Part shown: one piece after another, positions 1-9,806 of the stretch
How the letters are laid out: each line of letters starts with the position of its first letter
Position numbering within the stretch: position 1 is the stretch's first letter
Assembly: GCA_019973155.2 (NCBI GenBank)
Contig: BPQB01000075.1
Span: forward strand, 102,069 to 166,068
Reading direction: 5' to 3'
DNA: 64,000 nucleotides
Source of the DNA: Phanerochaete sordida
Lineage: Eukaryota > Basidiomycota > Agaricomycetes > Polyporales > Phanerochaetaceae
Notes under the pieces: generated by a model
The model's input: the letters and a program-made list of their open reading frames with translations, nothing else
What the model was told of the DNA's origin: nothing
The model's database searches: none
Position numbers and translations under genes: made by a program

Positions 1-914
1 CTCGACCCCTGTGTTCAGCTGGTGAAAGTGCGCGGCAGACAAGCCGGACAGGCCTATGGTCGTCTGAGGAAGGATTCAACCTACGGAGGATACGCTGCAC
101 GAGCAGAGCAGTGCTCACCTGAGCTACAGAGCCAAGTTTGAAGGACGAGTTGACCGCAGGATCCGGGTTCTCTGTCAGATGCAGTCGTGAGAGCCAGCTG
201 GCGGGAAGACCATTGGCCTTCCACAGTGCCTCTGCGGCGAGCTTGGAGCCCATATTGACGGTAGTAGACAAGCAACACGACTGCGAGCTGCGAGGCGTGT
301 GCTTCATATATGTACTGCAGCCGGTCCGATCTTACCGGACCTTACGGCGGCCGCTATGACTCACTCAGGCTTGTATTCCATGCCCGAGTGCAATGAGACC
401 GACCCACGAGCAAGGAGAGCGACCATGACAAATGGGCCAGATGTCTGTACGGAATCCCGACGCTTCGCCCAAGTCGTACACAGCAGAATTAATCTTGGAC
501 ACCTCGGATGGACAGGTAGACGAGATGGCCGGTAGCCATCGCCTTTTATTGGGGTCGGCATGAACTCGCAGACTTGAACGGTGTCGAGATCGCTGGGTGG
601 CCGAAGCAGTAAAGCAGCGCAGGGTTGAGACGTGTAAGCATAGAAGACTTACCGCAGCAATCCATAGCCAACGTTCACAGAGCCAACTGGCCGACTCCGA
701 GCACTCCGAGGCAACCGTCTGAAGGCTTTGAACCTGAAGCTGCCTTTTCTGTACGGAAATCGTGAGGCATATCTCACCCACTTCGGGCACACTTCCGACT
801 CAATTGTGCCAGCAGTCGAGGGCGCAATGACGAAGGGGCAAAGTCGGCCGAAGGGCACATTGATGCGGTATTCCGTGATTAGATTGTGTCGGGGCACGAT
901 TACATGACTATGTC
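1..914. other. no gene recognised
   Basis: Open frames here are short, overlap on both strands, and match no protein family I recognise. The stretch lies downstream of the ETF-beta stop codon, so its right end probably holds that gene's 3' UTR. A gene tail reaching in from the left cannot be excluded. Confidence 0.4.
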
Positions 915-2035
915 TTAGTTCTTGCCAATGACACCCGCCTCCTTGAGCTTCGCGATGAGCTCGTCGACAGACTCGACCTAGAAAACATCATGTCAGCGAA
1001 GGTCCGAAGCAAGGCACATGACGCGCACCTTCCCACCACCTTGGCGCTTCGGTGGCTCCGCGACCTTCACGGTCTCGAGACGTGGCGCCAGGTCTACACC
1101 GAGGTCCGTTGGCTTGAGCTTTTCTATCGGCTTCTTCTTTGCCTTCATGATATTCGGCAACGAAGCGTAGCGCGGCTCTGAAGAAGGAATCAGTGTGTTA
1201 CTGCGTATACATGATGGTCATGAGCCCACCGTTCAGCCTACAGGACACATTGTCAGTTCGGACACAACATCCGAAGTCATGCAAGGGACGTACCGGAGGT
1301 CTGTCGTGACAATCAAGGGCAGCTTGCACTTCACTTCCTGCAGACCGCCGTCAATCTCCTGCGTGATGTTCGCCACCTTCTGTGCGGGGTCGACCACGAG
1401 CTTGCTCGCGAAGGTCGCCTGGGGCCAGTCGAGGAGGCCGGCGAGCATTTGGCCAGTTTGTCCTGCGTCGTCGTCGATAGCCTGCTTGCCGAGGATGACG
1501 AGGTCGACGCCGTCCTTCTGCTTCTCGATAATCGCGCGGAGGGCCTTCGCCACACCAAGCGGCTCCGGCGGCGGAGCGGAGTCCGGGATCTCGACATGGA
1601 TGGCGGAGTCCGCACCCATAGCGAGGCCTGTGCGCAGGGTGTCTGCAGCCTTTGCGGGGCCGATGGTGACGAGCTTGATGCTCTTCACCTGGTCCTTGAG
1701 CTTCTCGCGTAAGCGGACCGCCTCCTCGACAGCTAACCCCGGAGGCTCTCAGCACAGCGGCTTGCTGGGAAACACGGGACAAAACTCACCAATCTCGTCG
1801 AAGGGGTTCTGAAGGAGCGTTAGGGCGCAGAAAGGCGCGTGAGGGAGCGTGTACGCACCATGGAATGCTTGACATTCAGATCGACGCCCTTCTGGTCGGG
1901 GTTGACGCGAATCTTGACTGCATAGTCGATTGTCCTGCGAATCCGGTGAGTCTGAGAGCGCAGTACCGTGCCCCGAGGTGCATACCTCTTGACGGGGACG
2001 AGGATGTTGAGCAGGCGGGCGGCGGAGGGTCTCAT
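915..2035 (-). CDS. ETFB: Electron transfer flavoprotein subunit beta
   Basis: Beta subunit of the mitochondrial electron transfer flavoprotein, which takes electrons from acyl-CoA and other matrix dehydrogenases and passes them to ETF:ubiquinone oxidoreductase. The spliced product is 267 residues, normal for the family. It carries NILVPVKR near the start, the H-S-M-N-P-F-DE segment, the GADSAIHVE stretch, the [16 protein letters not shown] nucleotide-binding motif and the C-terminal [10 protein letters not shown] and VAEPPKR regions. The ATG at 2033-2035 gives a normal-length N-terminus with no long presequence. Seven exons are inferred. One is an 8 nt microexon (1230-1237): without it the frame breaks, and with it the invariant [13 protein letters not shown] stretch is restored. 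The total coding length is then divisible by three. It is divergent from the MPP beta gene. Confidence 0.93.
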
Positions 2036-2232
2036 GGTTTGGGGAAAGGTGACGAGGATCGGGCGCCTGGAGTGCAGCTGCAGCCGGGTGTGGGGAAAGC
2101 GATCTCGCCGGGTGGTCGCCGGGCCCAGTAGGCGCCCTGGCGTCAGGGCCTTCGGACTTTTAATGCTCGGCAGCGCCCGCGAGGACCGTGAATCCCCGAC
2201 TTCTGACCTCAACGCCAACCACGACGAGCTCA
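2036..2232. promoter_or_regulatory. shared divergent promoter of ETF-beta and MPP-beta
   Basis: Only 197 bp separate the two start codons, so both 5' UTRs and both promoters must lie here. It is GC-rich with no clear TATA box in either direction. Both products are nuclear-encoded mitochondrial proteins, which makes joint expression plausible, but this is inference. Confidence 0.6.
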
Positions 2233-3810
2233 ATGGTCTCCCGCACACTCTCCACCTCGCTCGCGCGCTCTCTGCGCAGCGTCGCGCGGCCCTCGGTGCG
2301 CATTTTAATTCCATTTTTGCGCCATTTGCTCACCGCGTCGTGCAGCAGCTGGCCAGACCCTGGCGGTCATTCGCGACCGCGGTGAACGCTCCCGTCACTC
2401 AACTCACCACCCTCTCTAACGGCCTCACAGTCGCGACCGAGGCCCACCCACATGCGCAGACCGCCACCGTCGGTGTCTGGATAGATGCAGGCTCGCGTGC
2501 GGAGACGGACAAGACCAGCGGCACGGCACACTTCCTCGAGCACATGGCCTTCAAGGGCACGAACAAGCGCACCCAGCACGCGCTCGAGCTGGAGGTCGAG
2601 AACCTCGGCGCCCACCTCAACGCCTACACCTCGCGCGAGCAGACCGTGTACTACGCGAAGAGCTTCCGCAAGGACGTCGGCCAGACCGTCGACATCATCA
2701 GCGACATTCTTCAGAACTCCAAGCTCGAGAAGTCGGCGATTGAACGCGAGCGCGACGTGATCATCCGCGAGCAGCAGGAGGTGGACAAGCAGATGGAGGA
2801 GGTTGTCTTCGATCACTTGCACGCTGTCGCGTTCCGAGGTGTGTGCTGTACGCTTTGCTGACCAATTTCGTAATTGACCCCGCGCAGGCCAGCCCCTTGG
2901 CCGTACGATCCTCGGCCCCAAGGAGAACATCCTGTCCATTAACCGGGACGATCTCGACAATTACATCAAGACCAACTACACCGCTGACCGCATGGTCCTC
3001 GTCGGTACTGGCGGTGTTGACCACCAGGAACTTGTCAAGCTCGCCGAGAAGCACTTCTCTTCCCTCCCCGTCTCCTCCAACCCCATCCCCCTTGGTCGTC
3101 TTGCCCACGCCAAGACCCACTTCGTCGGCTCTGAGGTCCGCGTCCGTGACGACACCCTCCCGACTGCCCACATCGCCATCGCTGTTGAGGGTGTCGGCTG
3201 GAGCTCGCCCGACTACTTCCCCATGCTTGTGATGCAGTCCATCATGGGCAACTGGGACCGCTCGCTCGGCTCTGCAACCCTCCTTTCTTCCCGCCTGTCT
3301 CACATCATCTCCGCGAACAACCTCGCGAACAGCTTCATGTCGTTCTCGACCTCGTACGCTGACACCGGTCTCTGGGGCTGCTACCTCGTCACTGAGAACC
3401 TCATGAACATCGACGACCTCATGCACTTCACCCTCCGCGAGTGGACTCGCATGGCCGTCAACCCCATCGAGGGAGAGGTCGAGCGCGCCAAGAGCCAGCT
3501 CAAGGCCAGCCTTCTCCTTACCCTTGACGGCACCACCGCCATCGCCGAGGACGTCGGCCGTCAGCTTGTCACCACTGGCCGCCGTATGACGCCTCAACAA
3601 ATTGAGTTCGCCGTCGATGCTGTTTCCGTCGAGGACATCCAGCGGGTAGCTAAGAAGTACATCTGGGACCAGGACGTGAGTGCATCATCGTATTGCTACG
3701 AGTGCTCATACTGACAGACTACCCAGTTCGCCCTTGCTGCTGTTGGCCCCATCGACGGTCTTCTGGATTACAACCGTCTCCGCGCAGATACCTCGTCTCT
3801 CCTCTACTAG
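2233..3810 (+). CDS. MAS1: Mitochondrial processing peptidase beta subunit
   Basis: Catalytic beta subunit of the matrix peptidase that removes presequences from imported proteins (M16 metallopeptidase). The four-exon model gives 475 residues, typical for the family. The N-terminus is rich in Arg and Ser and lacks acidic residues, as in a matrix presequence. The inverted zinc motif HFLEH lies at about residues 83-87, followed by MAFKGT and the [12 protein letters not shown] helix that contributes the distal ligands. GRTILGP and the LVGTGGVDH segment follow. Having the complete HxxEH marks it as the beta and not the glycine-loop alpha subunit. Introns lie at 2296-2345, 2839-2887 and 3676-3726. 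The short last exon ends in [16 protein letters not shown]. Confidence 0.95.
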
Positions 3811-4377
3811 ACAAGGTGGGCGCAAACCTACATCTTTAATGGACTGCTGTTGACGTGTCGATGTAGTCGTGCATAGCATACATAAAAATTGTAGCTCCTT
3901 CATTCAATGTCGGGTTAGACAGGATCGAAGCGGCTTTCTTCTAATCATCCGGTCGCGTGCGTTGAAACTTCTCCGAGCTTCAAAGCTTCTTGGCCGGAAC
4001 TGGGTTCCTGGTGTGAGAGTAGTGCCGTCCTTCGCTACTCAAACCTCTATTTGAGTTGTACCTGCGCTCATTGGATCTAGGTGCTTCTGGTTCGTAGCCG
4101 AGGACTTCCGACAGGTCCGCACGCTATGCTTGGGGCAGGAGTTATGGACTTGCAGCGGCGGAAGGGCCTCCGGCCATTGGTCGCTGGTGCATCATCCACT
4201 CGTCCACGCAGGGCCGGTCGCTACTTACGCCCTTTTTCATGATTGAGTTTGCGTCGGGGACAGCTTGCGGCGATTGCAAGACTGACGTATGCCGCCTTCA
4301 CACCGTCCACATAAGCCCAAGGGCCAGCACCGAGAGACTGCTTCTGCCGCTTCACTCGTTTTCTGGCCTTCTTCGCC
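3811..4377. other. intergenic, MPP-beta 3' side and P450 promoter
   Basis: No family-like open frame on either strand. It separates two genes on the same strand, so it should hold the MPP-beta 3' UTR and the P450 promoter. No convincing TATA box was picked out. Confidence 0.4.
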
Positions 4378-6321
4378 ATGTCTTCCGGCGCACACAATTT
4401 CGGCACCGTTGCGCTCCTGTCGACGCTCGCAGCCCTTGCGTACGCCCTTCTTCATGCGTTCCGCCGTTTGCGGCTCGCGCTCGTGGGTAAATCCCTGCCT
4501 CCGGGGCCCCTCGGCGTGCCTCTGCTCGGTACGTCGCTTCCTCTGCCCAGATGACGCTCGAAGCTCAGTGCTGCGTCAGGCGCGCTGCCCTTCATGGTCG
4601 CTCGCCCCGAGGTCGCCCTGAACCAGTGGGCACAGAAGTATGGCCCCTTGTACTCCGTGTGGCTCGGAGAGCAGCTGCACGTGGTCGTGTCCGACCTAGG
4701 GATCGCAAAGGGCCTGTTCGAGACGCAGAACATGGTGTTCTCGTCCCGCAAGGAGACGTTCCTCAAGTCAGGCATCGTCTTCGCGGGCCGCGGAATCTCC
4801 GCGGCGTCCTTCGGGGAGAGCTGGTGCGCCGCCCCGCCGTGCTGCACGTCCGCGCGTTCACCTCCTGCAGGTGCCGAAACCACCGCCTCGTCGCGAAGTA
4901 CCTGAACAGCGACGCCGTGCCGGACTACCTCGCGGGGCTCGAGGTCGAGACGGCCGAGATGCTCAAGGCGCTGTACATCAAGAGCCAGGGCGGCACGCTC
5001 CCGCTCGACCCGCACCCGCACTTTGCCCGCACGTCGCTCAACAACCTGCTCACGGTGCTCTTCGGCCTGCGCACGGACACCGTCGACCACCCGCTCGTCG
5101 CGCACTGGCTGAAGCTCACGCAGGAGTACACGTGCGTCGCCCCCTTTTGTTTTTTTTTTTTTGCTCCGCGCCGCGCGATGCTGACGGCGCGCAGGCGCAT
5201 CACCGCGCCGCTGTCGAATGCGGTGGACTTCGTGCCCGGCCTGCGCAGGTTCCCGGCGTGGACGGGTATCGGGCGCGCGCGGCGGCTGCACCAGAGCGTC
5301 GTGGGCACGTGCAGCGCGCTCGTGAGCGACGTCGACCGCCGCATGAAGGCCGAGGAGGACGTGCCCGACTGCCTCGCGCGGCACCTGCTCAAGGCGAAGG
5401 AGGAGGAGAGCCTCGACGACCTCGACGTCGTCGTCCTGTGCGCCGAGCTCATGCTCGCGGCCGTTGAGAAGGTCGGTCTGCCCCCTGTGCGTGTGCGGGC
5501 GGCGTTGACGGCTCGTGCGGTAGACTGCGGCGGTCGTCTCCAGCCTCGTCGCGGAGATCGCGGGCAATGCGGACGTGCAGGCGCGCGGCCAGGCAGAGCT
5601 CGATCGCGTCGTTGGCCGCGACCGGCTTCCAGGTTCTGAACACGAGAAGGACTTACCGTATATCAGTGCTATAGTCAAGGTCAGCACGATACTTTCGTTT
5701 GCGATACGACAACTTATTCGGCTCATCCTCTAGGAAACTGAGCGTTTGCATAATCCACTACCTCTTGGGGTACCACATATGAACACCGAAGACGCTACCT
5801 ACCGTGGTCATTTCATACCTAAGAACAGCGTGATCATCCTGAATACAGTGCGCGATGCCTTCATATTTTCGAGGTGGTCTACTCAAGCCGTGGACAGACG
5901 GCAATGACCCACGACGCCTCCCTATACGGCGAACCGAACAAATTCGACGTGAGTACCAACTTATAAACTTCTTAGACTCCTCTGATGCAGCTGCTCTCCA
6001 GCCCGAGCGCCACCTGAAAGGCACTGCGAAAAGCACCGACCAAGGCTACCCAATATTCGGCATCGGGTACGCCCTCTGCTCTCTCACCCAAATCCGCTGT
6101 TGACGGCTCCTTCCAGCCCGCGCGCATGCCTCGGCAAGCCGCTCGCGCAGCACGAGATCCAGCTCGCGGCCGCTGGCATTCTGTGGGCGTTCGAGATCGA
6201 GCGCGTCGACACGTCTGCGGACGCGACGGCGCAGGAGGACGCGCCGGCGCCGCTGCGCGTGAAGCTCACGCCGCGCCACAACCGCGTGAGCGCGGTGCTC
6301 GGGTATGCGAAGGCCGCATGA
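4378..6321 (+). CDS. Cytochrome P450 monooxygenase
   Basis: Microsomal heme-thiolate monooxygenase of unknown substrate. A nine-exon model of about 500 residues is supported. It has an N-terminal membrane anchor (TVALLSTLAALAYALL), the proline hinge LPPGPLGVPLLG, and the helix C region FGESWCRNHRL. The I-helix reads AAVEKT, which only appears if the intron after GAG AAG ends at the TAG just before ACTGCG. The K-helix ETER follows, then HNPLPLGVPHMNTED and the heme-binding loop FGIGPRACLGKPLA with its cysteine ligand. All key motifs are present, so it looks functional. The intron near 5130-5190 carries a long T run. The I-helix is AAVEKT where AG-x-D/E-T-T is usual. Family-level CYP assignment is not possible by eye. 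Confidence 0.93.
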
Positions 6322-6541
6322 CGCTCCGAGACATATGCGCGGCGCCGCGCTATGCTGTCCCTCTCGTTTGTACTGTATCACACTGTCATTCTTGTATCGA
6401 AGTACTGCTCGCACTTTGCCATTAGTCCAAGGGAGAGCTCCGTCCCGCGCTCGCAGTCTCAGCGCACAGGCCTGTCACACGACGCCCGAAGTATTCTCGT
6501 ACCAGTCAGTCCTTCGCTTACAAACCAGGAAGGTCTGGTGT

Positions 6542-7741
6542 CCAGCCAACGGCGGAGCGGGGTCAACATCTCGACGCGCAAGCGTCTGGCGCTTACTGCA
6601 CTGGCTCCCGCAGCTCATACCCTTCCGCCGCACTACTTCGTGCCCTCGAGGTCGCATAGCTCATCGACCCTGTCGATTTGTTCTATAATCCGATGTCTTG
6701 CAGATGGATGCGTTATTCAACCGATTTTACGGCTTTGTTGCCGATAAGACGAGAGTTGCAGGCATCCTTTTCGAGTGCCACTGTCAGGTAAGTGATCGCA
6801 TGCTCTACGGGCTACACCGGTTTTAATCACTGTACCTTAGATGTCAGCTGGGGCCATCCTCGTAATATGGCGCGTAGCCTCCATCTGGTTCGAGCGCAAG
6901 AGGGTCGTCCTTTTCCCGCTATTCTGGTGGACACTCTTGTTTGGTAGGTCGTAACGTCGATTCTTATACACTAAGAAACTTGAATGGGTGTGGCTGACAA
7001 ATATTTCGCAGTGAACATGCTGATCCACGCCTCTCGCTGTGAGTCGGGCGTGGCGACCACGGACTACAACAGGCTCTGTAAAGTCACAGACGTCGCGTCA
7101 CCTGTGCTCTCGATTGTGACGAACATCTCTGTGATGCTGCTCGTGGCCTGGAGAGCTTGGTATGTTTAGCCTCCCTGTGGCATCTGCGCATATTGATGGC
7201 TTGTCAGGGAGCTGAGAGACACGCTGCTGGACGTCTTGCACAGACGAAAGGCCAAGAGGGTCTTTACGGTGTTTGTGCTGATGGTCGAGTCCGGCGCGCT
7301 CTATGTTGCCATGCTGGTGAGCGCAGCTGGGATGCGTGCAGTCGGCCGCTGGCTGATATGAGTTAGATCACAGATCTCCTCGTAACCTCGCTTGTCAGCG
7401 GCGGGAACGAGACCGTAGGCAGGATGGTCGATTGCATCTCGGGCTACTCCACGGTCCAGCTTGTGGTAAGACACACGATTCGCCAACAGAACGAACATTG
7501 GCTCACACCGCCGCCACAGGGCATATACCCGACGCTCCTGGTCGTCGTGCTCCACGAGTCGCTCTGGAACTCGGACGAGGCCACGACACAAGGCCTCGCG
7601 ATCACCACCGTCCACTTCTCGTCGGGACACACTCTGAGTGTGCCCGCGAGTCCCCATTCCCGTGCGTCACGACAGATGCTGGGCGTAGGAGACCCCGAGA
7701 GCTGGATACAGGGCGAACAAAAGGTCGGAATCGCCGTGTAG
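6542..7741 (+). pseudogene. multi-pass membrane protein, decayed 5' end (copy 1)
   Basis: Same family as the genes at 48.3, 53.0 and 56.6 kb. The 3' exons are intact: DALFNRF, then ILVIWRVASIWFER, the PLFWWTLLF / VNMLIHASRC pair, CKVTDVASPVLSIVTN, FTVFVLMVESGALYVAML, GGNETVGRMVDCISGYS and GIYPTLLVVVLHESLWN. The first exons (MHRAGLAF.YRI and IYIAILC) are not recognisable, and the next exon survives only as eroded sequence. It contains an in-frame TAG at 6657-6659, where other copies have a Gln codon after LEVA, and a one-base deletion just before the DALF codons. An ATG at 6704 is in frame with the intact remainder, so a truncated protein is possible. Loss of the first two membrane segments argues for a pseudogene. 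Confidence 0.7.
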
Positions 7742-8339
7742 TAGATTCCTTCATATTGCTGTACTGTACTCTACGTGTACTGATTATTCTGGGAGTATGA
7801 CCACCACCCCGCTACACAAACAGCCCAGAATATTCCTTGGCGGGATAGGACAGTAAACACCAGCTTCGCTCGACACTTCAAGTGCCTTCTTTCGATTTCT
7901 TGTCCCAATTCGGAAGCTTTTCTTGCCAAGTACTGTTCCGGCCTTACCTTAGTCTCGCCCACCCACCGGGATCACCTCGACAAGAGACGTCAAATCACTG
8001 CGTAAGCGCACCGCGGCGCGCCGAACTTTACCGAGAAACTGCCCTGTCTCGTCTTTGATTTGGAAAGGTTGTTCGCGGTCTGGCGCAAAGGACATCTGCT
8101 TGGTCAGCACGCCCAGGCGAGTGCGACATTGCAATCACGGTACGGCCATTCATTCGCTCGTGCATCACGCTGGACAGGCCTCACAACGACGTGCAGGTCG
8201 TTGCTCCTGGTCTCCGAATAATATCCTCGACGCGCAGTGCGATTAGTAATGGTGGCAAGCGACAGCTATATAGGAGGAGGGACGCGATGAGGAAGCCAAC
8301 AACGCCTCCTACGACACATCTCCCAGCGCACTCACGACC
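7742..8339. other. intergenic, promoter of the NmrA-like gene
   Basis: No supported gene. Its right end is the promoter of the NmrA-like gene, including a TATA box at 8267-8272. Confidence 0.45.
8267..8272 (+). promoter_or_regulatory. TATA box of the NmrA-like gene
   Basis: TATATA lies 67 bp upstream of the ATG at 8340, a suitable distance for a short 5' UTR. Confidence 0.5.
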
Positions 8340-9332
8340 ATGGTCAAAGTAGCAGTCGCAGGCGGCACCGGCGGCATCGGCCTCCACATCGTCGAGGCCA
8401 TCGTCGCGACCGGCAAGCACGAGGTCGTCGTCCTCTCGCGGCGCGCGAGCCACCCCACGCTCGACGCGCTCGGCGTGCGCATCCACGCAGTCTCGTACGA
8501 CGACCACGCCGCGCTCACCGCCGCGCTCGCGGGCGTGCACACCGTGATCAGCACGATCGCGGGGCTCGACGAGGCGTCGATGGTCGCGCCGCAGCTCGCG
8601 CTGCTCGCCGCCGCGCAGGCCGCAGGGGTGGCACGCTTCGCGCCGAGCGAGTTCGCGGTGCGCGCGATCCCGGACAACCCCGTCGAGGCCTACCGCCTCA
8701 AGTGGCCCGTCGCGGAGGCCGTCGCGCGCAGCGGGCTCGAGAGCACCGTCTTCGAGGCGGGCATCTTCATGAACTACCTCGCGAGCGGCACGCGCGGCGT
8801 CGGGCACCTGCACCCGATTCGCATGCTCGTCGACGTCGAGCACGCGACCGCGACGCTCCCCGGCGACGGCAGCGCGCACATCGTGTACACGCGCGCGGAG
8901 GACGTCGGCGCGTTCGTCGCCGCGAGCCTCGACCTCCCGCGCTGGCCCGCGTTCAGCCAGATGCGCGGCGACCGGCTGACGCTCAACGAGGTCGTGCGGC
9001 TTGCTGAGGAAGTGCGAGGTACGTCCTCGACCGTTTCTTCGTCGGGAGAGTGATTGTCTGACTTGTGCGCAGGCAAGAAGTTCGAGGTCACGTATCTCTC
9101 CGAGGCACAGATCCTCGCGACGCTCAGCAACCGCGCGCACCGGAACGTCGTGCACCCCGACGCGAAGTACGCCGCGTTCGACTTCGAGAAGTTCATCCAC
9201 GAGTGGTACCTGGAGATCGTGCGGAGCAACCCGACGGCCTACGAGGGCAAGAACCTCAACGAGCTCTGCCCCCAGGTCCAGCCCATGGGCGTGAAGGAGT
9301 TCCTGCAGACGTGGTGGGGCAAGAAGGAGTGA
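8340..9332 (+). CDS. NmrA-like / isoflavone-reductase-like NAD(P)-binding protein
   Basis: Atypical short-chain dehydrogenase of the NmrA/isoflavone reductase group, acting as an NAD(P)H-dependent reductase or as a redox-sensing regulator. Two exons (intron 9019-9072) give 312 residues, the usual length. The glycine-rich Rossmann loop GGTGGIG is at residues 8-14, followed by the VVLSRR second strand. The AGVARFAPSEFAV segment is the family hallmark, where the nucleotide and substrate sites meet. EAGIFMNYLASG and a C-terminal FLQTWWGKKE complete the domain. The exact substrate cannot be read from the sequence. A P450 tail relic lies 40 bp downstream. Confidence 0.9.
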
Positions 9333-9806
9333 GAGACAGGCGGTTGTGTCGAGGAGGCCCGTGATGTGTCGAGCTGACGCCGCGCCACATCCGCGTGAGC
9401 GCAACGCTCGGGAACGGGCACACCACCGGTCCACCTGTGCTCTGCGTCGCGGAGTTCTGTCCTTTTCGTCTGTATCGCCGTCATATTGAATTCGTGACCG
9501 AGCCTTTGAATCCACCGAGCCTGCCGCCAGCACACGGGTCACACGACGGATGGCGAAAAGAGCCCGCCGGCGGCGTGCCTGGCGGGCCTGCGCGCCCTGG
9601 CCCCTGGCGCAGGTGGCGCCATATCGCGCGACCGCGCGCGACGGCCCCGCCGATCGATCTGTACTTCTCAGCGCATTAGATTGATTAGTACATCCCTTGT
9701 ATATAGTACATCGTGTCGTTGTGGCGTCCGCGTCCGCCACCCCCGGGGTGCGTCCCCGGGCTGCTTTCTCCGTCGGTCGTCCCGGGCTGTCGTCCCCGGG
9801 CTGCGG
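9333..9806. other. intergenic between convergent genes
   Basis: Lies between the NmrA-like gene and the Stealth gene, so it should hold both 3' UTRs. The only recognisable item is the P450 tail relic at 9372-9412. Further right is a tract rich in CCCGGG, which I do not interpret. Confidence 0.45.
9372..9412 (+). pseudogene. relic of a P450 C-terminus
   Basis: These 41 bases differ at only five positions from 6263-6303, which encode the last part of the P450 3 kb upstream. They read ELTPRHIRVSATLG against KLTPRHNRVSAVLG in the gene. No heme loop or other P450 exon is visible around it, and an in-frame TGA lies immediately upstream. It is therefore a leftover fragment of a second P450 gene or of a partial duplication. 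Confidence 0.6.

Noticed and set aside
365..790. 141-codon minus-strand frame near the left edge
   Set aside because: No motif, competes with frames of equal length, and lies downstream of ETF-beta where a 3' UTR is expected.
4452..5726. 424-codon frame antisense to the P450
   Set aside because: Shadow of GC-rich coding sequence. It crosses P450 introns and exons alike and has no family features.
8181..9740. 519-codon frame antisense to the NmrA-like gene
   Set aside because: It mirrors a GC-rich real gene with strong third-position bias. Its product is Arg/Ala/Glu-rich with no domain, while the plus strand gives a clear NmrA-like protein.
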